NCBI GenBank assembly: GCA_016584495.1
Contig: WAID01000003.1
Span: 2,604,001-2,668,000, forward strand
Source of the DNA: Celoporthe dispersa
Taxonomy: Eukaryota; Ascomycota; Sordariomycetes; Diaporthales; Cryphonectriaceae
Length of the DNA stretch: 64,000 bases
Direction: 5' to 3'
Shown here: positions 56,794-64,000 of the stretch, piece after piece
Layout: each line of letters begins with the position of its first letter
How positions within the stretch are numbered: position 1 is the first letter of the stretch
Notes under the pieces: model-generated
The model's database searches: none
Told to the model about the DNA's origin: nothing
The model's input: only the letters and a program-made list of their open reading frames with translations
Translations under genes and position numbers: made by a program

Positions 56794-59700
56794 TTATCTC
56801 TGAGACTCGAGCTTCAAGTTGTTGTCCTCGTTGGTCACCCTCACATTCTGCGATGCGAACAGGTACCCAAACCCAAGAGCCTTGATCCGTCCAGTCCAGC
56901 GAACGCCAGCCATCCTCGCGTAGCCCGCTGTGTCGCTCGCCTCATTGTCCAAGTAAGATTTCATGTCCTGTACATTCACGCTGACGTCGCACTCGTGGTG
57001 GAAGAAGAGCGCGCCGTGGGGTCCGCCGGTGTCTTTGTCCCCCTGAGCAGCTACCGCCCCAGACAGCCTTCCCGCAGCCTGCTCCGCTGGTATCATATCG
57101 ATGCGCCCCTCCCAAGCTTCGAATTCGGGAACGAGTTTGGACAGGTGCACAAATCGCACGACCTCCCGGAGCACCGTCTGCATCACATCCTGCGGCGTCG
57201 GGTGCCCAGACGGCACAAAGCGGTGGATGGAGATAGGTAGGCCCCACGCCTCGGCGGCGCGCTCGAGGATCCTCTCGCTGGCCCATTTACTCGCCGCGTA
57301 CCCGTTCGAGCCGTCAGTGGGAGGCACGTTGGCCGCTGCTGAGCCTGGGTAGGCACTGACGGTTCCGCCTTGGGCCTGTGCCAACACGCCGGCCGACGAC
57401 GTGAAGTGGATTGGTATGCGCCGCACAGCCGCCAGTCGCACGAGCTCCCTCGTTGAGTTTGTGTTGGTCGGCCGCAGGGTGTGATAATTGTCCCAGAACG
57501 ACCGCGCAGCACCCATGTGCAGGATCACGTCCACCTCGCTGGACAGGGCTGTGAAAGTAGGCTCTGAGAGGCCCAGGCGGGGCAGCGTGAGGTCGCCTTC
57601 GTAGGTGACGACTTTGGACCCCGCGGCGGCGAGTTTCGAGGTGTCTCGCACGGCGACGCAGTAGATCCTGCCCACGCTTGGATCCGCAGTGAGTCGCGGC
57701 AGGACGTGCGTTGCGAGGAAGCCCGTGGCGCCGGTGACTAGGACGGTCTTCTGCTGGCTGACGATGGGCTGGGTGGCGTCTCCACGGGCAGCGACTTGCT
57801 GTGGAACATCCAGGTCAGGAAGTACTGTTTCCTTGTCCCAGTCGATGGTCTCGACGGCACCGCTCTCCTCTATCCTCCGTGCCATCTCGCCAAGTGTATT
57901 GGCCCCAAGAAGATCCACAAGGCTGATCGCCACCTGGAACGAGTCGCGGATGCGGGATTGTAGGCGCACAATCAAGAGAGAGTTGCCTCCGACGGCGAAG
58001 AAGCTGGTCATCGGTGTGATGACGAACTTGGACCGATCTCCCAGCACATCTCCCCACACCCGTCTGAGCTGGATCATGGTCTCGGTTAGCTCCACCTCCT
58101 CGCTGCTCTCGAGGCTCCCCACTCGCTGTGGTAGTGGTAGTTCCTGGATGGCTTTTCGGTCTACCTTGGAGTGGTTGCTCAAGGGGAGTCGCTTGAGAGG
58201 CACGGCTACCACCGGAATCATGTACTGGGGGAGTGGGAGCCGGCTGAGCAAGTGGGACAAGAACTCTTCCCTATCTGTGTCGGAACGGTCGTCGGACGGT
58301 GCAAACACGACGTGCGCAGCCAGAACGTCGCCATCGCGAAGCGTCACGACTGCCTCCCTCAATTCGCCACGGGCTGCAGAGAGGATGTTGCTCTCGATAT
58401 CGCTGAGCTCTATGCGGAGGCCTCGGATCTTGACTTGCGTACTGCCTGCCACGCGATTGTGGAAGACGAGAGCGCCGTCCTCGGTAAGGTGACCGATATC
58501 CCCTGTCCGGTACATGCGTGTCCAGCCATTGTGTGCATATCCAGGGTGCCTTTCTGCGTACGGGTCAGGAACGAACGCTTTGGCATTGAGGTCTTTGTCG
58601 TTGAGATAGCCCTCGGCAACGCCTGCACCACCGATGAAGACTTCTCCGGGTATTCCAGGCGGAAGAGGCCTGAGCTGCTCGTCCAGAATGTAAGTCACAT
58701 AGTTCGGCAGCGAGTATCCGCAGGCGATTCTGCCCTCTGGCAGTTCACCATGGTAATCGATTTCCATCTTATGCGAGGAGATCGAGATCTCGGTCGGGCC
58801 GTACGAGTTGAACAGTCGCAGCTGCGGGAGATCGAGGGCTCTGACATCGCGGAGGATGGTGTTTGTCAGCGACTCGCCTCCGCCAAAGGCGAATCGCCAG
58901 TTCGAACACTGCTGAAGATTCTGGACGCCGTACTGCAACCAAAGCGAATATTCGGACGGCGTAGCTTTGGTGTACGTGATGTTGTGCTGCCTCATGATGT
59001 TGGTGACCTCAGAGGGTCGCCTCGCTTGGTCCATGGCACAATGTATACCATTCCGCCGTTCACCTGGCGAGGCATATCAGTCAATATGTTTTTGACTCAT
59101 TTGCTCCGGGGAGATCAAGATACTGCTTACCAAGCCCGTGTATATCTGGTCAGAAGAGTGGTTGAAGGTAAAAGCGCTCTGCTGCAGAACCCGCTCGGCA
59201 CCAAGTTTCCAGGTCTTCGTGTACCCTTCAATCTCATTCCGCAGGCCAGAGTGCTTGACGAGGATGCCCTTGGGTGTCGCTGTTGAGCCGCTCGTGTACA
59301 GGATAGCCGCTGTGGAATCCCCTCGTGCACAGTTTGGCACGCGCGCCGACGGCCTCGAGGATATACTGCAGACATCTATGATCTGGGCAGCAGGAACATC
59401 TAGCTGGGTCGCGTTGTCAGCTGTGGTGGCGTCCACCAAGATGCCACCGGGCTCGCAGTCCTGAGCGATGCGTGCCAGCCTTGGCAGAGGATTGCGGAGG
59501 TCTAGAGGGACATAGATGCCCCCGATGCGCATGATTGCGAGCATGGAGCACACCCAGTCTGAAGCGGCTTGCTGGAAGACCAGGATTCTGGAGCCACTGC
59601 CCATACCGGCCTGGGTTAATGTCTCTGCGATGGCTTCAATGCGTTGAGTCAGACCTAGGTATGTTAGGACATTTCCATGGCCGTCTATGATGGCTGTCTT

Positions 59701-62700
59701 GTTCTTGTTGGCCTCAGCGATCTCGTCGATGCGATGAGGGAGGGTCCCGGGCCAGTCAGATGCCAAGTTCGGACCTAGCGACGCAATTTATCAGTGCCTA
59801 CATCGATATTATGAAGAAAAGGACAAGGTCGGAACTCACCCCGCCCCAGTTCGACTGCGCGTGTCAGTTGATCGGGCCCGAAAAGAGGCACACTTTCCCA
59901 CGCCTGAGACACGTTGCTAGAGAGCACGTCAAGGAGCCTAATGTAACTGTCTAGCAAGAGGCGAGTGGCGGCTTGATCATACAACACCGTCTGCGTTCTC
60001 ATGGCAACGATGGTGCCTGCAGAGCTCTCGTTGATATCCAGCGAGATGTCATACGCGGTCCGTCCAAGTGAGGCGTCTTGCATCTCGAATTGGCAAGTAT
60101 CGAAAGCATGCTTGTCTGTGGTGCCTTGCCGGTAGTCGAAGAAGGCCTGGAAAAAGGGGCTGTACTGAGAAGACCGAGGCACGTTGAGTTCCTTCAGCAG
60201 AACATCAAATGGCACACTTGAAGCAAGCGCCGCATAGGAAGTGTCGCGCGCCTCAGTGACCGCATCCGAGAACCGCTGTTGCCCTGACCCAGTTGTTGTT
60301 CGGCGGAAGCGCAGCGGGAGGAGGTTGAGGAGCAGACCAATCGTATCCATAGCATCACTGCCACGGCCGGCGTCGGCAATGCCCACCGTAAGGTCCTGCG
60401 CCTCGGTAAACTTGAAAAGCATGCATCGAAAGACGGACAGGTATAGGTGGAAGGGCGTACACCGCTGCGCCTTGGACGCCTGCCTCACGCGGGCAGCCAA
60501 GTCGGCATCCAGTCGAAGATGGATCTGGTGAGTGTTGTACCCGCTCATGGGCATGCGCGACGCGACCTTGGCCATAGGCAGCAGCGGGAGGACCGGTGGT
60601 TCATCTGAGAACACACCTCGCCAGTATCCCAGGGCTTTGTCCATGTTTCCAGACTCGTATGCTTGGTGCTGGGTCTGGGACAGGGTCGTGATCTGGGTCG
60701 GCAGAGGACCGAGTGTCATGTGCTTGTACGCCTTTTCCAGGTCGCGCAGCAGAATGGCGACGCTGATGCCGTCCAGGATGATATGGTGATAACTCATGAG
60801 AAGATAATGCGTCGACGGGTCGAGCGACATCAGCATCATGCGCATTACTTCGCCGCGCTCAATGTCGAACTCGTGGACCTTGAACTTTGCGTACTCGGGA
60901 GCGACATCTTCCACGCTGTTGATTTCGACGTGCTCCAATTTCAACTTGGAAGACTCCATGATCTTCTGGTAGGCCACATCCCTGTTCGTCTCACCGCCTA
61001 CAAAGGCCGTACGGAGTGTCTCGTGTCTGGAGCCGACGGCGGCGACAGCCCTCTCGAGGTCGGCGACGCGCAGCTTTCCTGTCACCTTGTAGCACAAGCT
61101 CACGGTGAAAGTGGTCTGGTCCTGGATCAACATCCTGAGAAACCAGAATCGAGACTGCGCAAAGGACACCGGCTCGCTCTTCAGGAACCTGAGCGGGAGC
61201 TGCTGTTTTGGCACGGCAGCAGGCTGCGCAGCCTTGGCCTCGGAGAGGTCGAGCAAGGAAGACGAGGCCGCGGAGGAAATATCAGTCGGGATGTTCTCAG
61301 ACGGCAGCCTCTCGGACGTGGACTCGGAGAACCCAGTTGTGGAAACGGGCGTCTCGTTCCCTGACTTGGATGATACCGCGGCTGGAACGGCAGCGGCGGT
61401 GGGGGTCTTGACGGAGGGCTTTGCGTTGCCTTCTTTTGTTATATTCGCTAGGAACGCCTCCGGAAGGTTTTCCAGGGCGTGCTCGCTGAGGTTAGCGATG
61501 GATGCGCCTCCCAAGATCTTGAGGACCGGTAGGTCGACCTTCAACTCCTTGACGAACCAGGACCGCACTTCGACTGCGACCAAGGAGTCGATACCGTGGT
61601 CTATGAGGGGGTCATTCTCGTCGATGACTCGGTCCGTGATTTGGAGTATGATTCTCAGCCTGTTGATAAATGCCGCTGTATTGTTCATGCAAGGTTAGTA
61701 AGTAAGAAGCCAAGAGGTCACCCTCAATATTTCGCCCGATGATTATTTTTTTTAATAACATACCTTTCAGGATCTCCAGTGCCTCATCCATAGTCTTGGC
61801 ACTCTCGAGTTGCTCAACAACCGGAAGGTTATTACTGTTTTCATCCTGCTGCGTCTGCGTACTCTGCGAACTGGCTCGGATGCAGTGCGAGAACCGAGGA
61901 TCCTCCGCCCAACGAGGCCTATACTCGTCATCAATAGCCGAAAAAACAGCCGTTGTAAGCACAGGAGACAGCGCCTCCACATCCGGCCTACTCGCCAGTA
62001 TCGTCTCCGCAAAGAGCTGGTGGAAATCGGCCTCCGAGATGGGCAGATATTTCTGCCTGACCAGCTGCTCCTTGACGACCGCGTCGGCGCGCTCGACATA
62101 GCCGATCCCGATGACACGGCCAATGTCAAAGGTCGACGCTGCCAGGCCACGCTTGCGTCTCTGCCTGGTTAGGCTCTGCATGTAGGCGTTGGCGGCGGCG
62201 TAGTTTGATTGGCCTGGGTTTCCGACCACGGCGGAGAGGGAGAGAACATGACAAAGAAGTCGAGCTGGTTGTTGTCGTCGTCGCTGAAGAGGTCGGCGAG
62301 GTGGTTGCTTCCGTTGATCTTGGGCCCGAGGACTTGTTGCATCTGGTCTAGGGACATGTCGGCGAGGAGGACGTCGTTGAGGACCATGGCTCCGTTTGCT
62401 ATGCCCGCGATGGGCGGGCAGGTGGCCTTGACGTTGTCTATGCATCTCTGTACTTCTTGTCGGTTTGTGACGTCCCTGCGAGTTGGGTTAGTACGGCTAT
62501 AGGCTGACCTTTTGACAGTCATGAGGGGGACTTACATGGCCAGAACCTTGACGACAGTGCCGAGAGCCTCGAAGGACTCTAGCCACCGCTCGCTGACGTC
62601 GGGACGGCGGCTTGTCAGGCAGATGTACCCTGCACCATTCCTTGCCATCCATTCGCACAAGGACTGTCCAATCTGCCCCGTCAGTCCCACGAGGATATAT

Positions 62701-64000
62701 GTCTTGTCCTTGGAGAAGAGCCGTTTGGCATCGATGGGTGCGACCTGTAGAGTCACATCTTGGTCTGCTTTCCAGTCGACAATGGTCATGGGGTCGCTGG
62801 CCTGGCTGACTTGAGCTAATGGCATAACGAGACTCGATGGGATCTCCTCGAGTTGGCTGGCACGGGCCCCTGCGCGGGACACAGCATCCTCCAGCAGCCT
62901 CACCAATTTGGCCTCATCGTATGATACTGCGGGACGGCATTCCCGACGGAAGAGGTCCGAGGGATTAAGGTGCCTGCAGGATGACGGTAGGGCCCTCCCA
63001 AGGCTGAGACTGACAGCGCTGGACTCAGCATTCGTGGTGAGATCGAGAAGATGCGTAATACCGGTGGGAAGCTTCTTCTGCAGAAGATGCTTGGGAGTCC
63101 ACGCATCTATCCCTACACAAGGTAGGTTGCCATTTGAGCCCGCTCCTGTCGACGCAGTATTGCTGAAGTTGACGTGGATGCCCCTCTCTGTCGCTTGTCT
63201 CGTCAATGCATTGGCGAAGTATGGGATTGTGGCAGGCTGATGAACCAGAAGATTGCTGCCCGAGGGCAGTATAGAGAGGAGAGACGACGCCAGGAGTTCA
63301 CCCATAGCTGGAAGGAAAATATTGTGAGGAGAATTCCAGCTGTACTCAATGGGTACGGCCACGACTGGTACGATCCTCGAGGCCATCCTTTCGGATAAAG
63401 CAAGCACTCGAGCCCCTGTGGTCTCGTCCACTCCAACAATTGGATACAGGAAGGTACAGAGAGTGACACTGAGCGCAACCAAGGTCGATTGCTCAGCTCG
63501 AACGGCGCCCTGGCAGCCTCGAACTGGAGGGAGAATGTCTTCTTGTAAAGCAGGTGGCCATTCACCAGACCTGGAGATGCAGATGGCGGAGTGAGATGGC
63601 GACACGGTCTTGGTGATGGGCCGCACTTGAGAGTTGAACCTGTCGTTCTGGTCGTCATTGGCCACCAGACGAGGGACCATCAGTTGTCCGTCCTCCACAA
63701 CATACTCGGGCTCGACAGACCAGAGCAAACCCGAGGCTGATTGCGGCAGCGAATCCAAGGCACACTGGCGGAGCAGACACTCTGCAATGACCTTGGAGGC
63801 ATTGCGGCTCGAGCCTGAAAGGTCGAGGAACGTCAGGGCCAGATACGGTGTCTCGAGGCGTAGGGCACGACCAATACCAATGCTGGCCATCTGGTATGGG
63901 TCTGCATCCTGGGCGCCACGCGTAATCCAGATGAGGTTTTTGGCGGCCTCGTAGACCCTCTTCAGCCCGTCCCACTTCTTCTGTGACAGGTTCTTGAAGA
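56794..64000 (-). CDS. PKS-NRPS hybrid synthetase, C-terminal part, two frame breaks
   Basis: The exons read 64000-62536, 62475-61764, 61675-59840, 59774-59131 and 59063-56794. The 5' end (KS, AT, DH, MT) lies off the right edge. About 2,308 residues are visible. In order they are: the pseudo-KR region (WITRGA, IGIGRALRLETP); KR (ILVGLTGQIGQSL, then NPGQSNYAAANAY); ACP (IDHGIDSLVAVEVRSW); a Ser/Ala-rich linker; a condensation domain (SFAQSRFWFL, YHHIILDGIS); an adenylation domain (ILYTSGSTATPKG, NSYGPTEIS, MYRTGDIG, STQVKIRGLRIELSDIES, NHSKVDRKAI); a carrier (FFAVGGNSLLIVRLQ); and a terminal reductase (VLVTGATGFLATHVLPRL, GYAASKWASE). The reductase keeps its Tyr-x3-Lys, so reductive release is possible. 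The frame breaks once in the KR (about 62238-62243) and once in the A domain (about 59010-59014); each needs one added base. The product is unknown. Confidence 0.92.

Noticed and set aside
56794..59034. A separate 746-residue protein starting at 59034
   Set aside because: It lacks the first half of an adenylation domain that is present immediately upstream across an intron and a one-base frame break; it is part of the PKS-NRPS.
1..64000. CRISPR arrays, bacterial operons, intact transposons or viral sequences
   Set aside because: No regular direct repeats with spacers, no transposase, reverse transcriptase or viral motifs, and gene structure is eukaryotic throughout.

Overview
The window is nuclear DNA of a filamentous ascomycete (Pezizomycotina, probably Sordariomycetes). 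The evidence is split genes with short introns (about 50-150 bases, GTAAGT/GTACGT-like donors, CAG/TAG acceptors), a HET-domain gene, an Sfp-type phosphopantetheinyl transferase, a fungal PKS-NRPS hybrid, and fungal orthologues such as Spc19, Nup57, Hsv2 and Cdc11. I cannot name the genus. I recognise 19 protein-coding genes and see no tRNA, rRNA, CRISPR array or intact transposon.

Layout, left to right: the 5' end of SPC19 (DASH complex, minus, cut by the left edge); a HET-domain gene (plus); a short-chain dehydrogenase (minus) divergent from a 4'-phosphopantetheinyl transferase (plus); an Osh1-like oxysterol-binding protein (plus); POP1 of RNase P/MRP (minus); an NT-C2 domain protein (plus); NUP57 (minus) divergent from the complex I subunit NDUFA8 (plus). 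An 8.3-kb stretch without a convincing gene (22.1-30.4 kb) precedes a secreted CAP/PR-1 protein. Next come a small secreted orphan, a LAG1-type ceramide synthase (minus), a Bax-inhibitor-1 family protein (plus), septin CDC11 (minus), the PROPPIN HSV2 (plus), the spliceosomal RRM protein IST3 (minus) and a dynein light intermediate chain (plus). The right end is gene-poor and AT-richer. It holds a small two-span membrane protein, a His-rich/acidic orphan, and the C-terminal 2,300 residues of a PKS-NRPS whose start lies beyond the right edge.

Most of the window is housekeeping. The accessory part is the right end, where the megasynthase reads (psi-KR)-KR-ACP-C-A-T-R. No tailoring genes lie to its left, so any cluster must extend to the right. 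The transferase at 6.1 kb belongs to the family that would activate its carrier domains, but it is 50 kb away and probably serves the whole genome.

The most striking sequence-level signal is that seven places, in six genes, need a single-base insertion or deletion to restore an otherwise obvious reading frame. In every case, after counting introns, the total length becomes a multiple of three once one base is added or removed. Because conserved cell-division and splicing genes are affected as well as accessory ones, residual sequencing indels are the simplest explanation, but each site is reported separately. Exon boundaries below were read by eye from splice signals, frame and family conservation.
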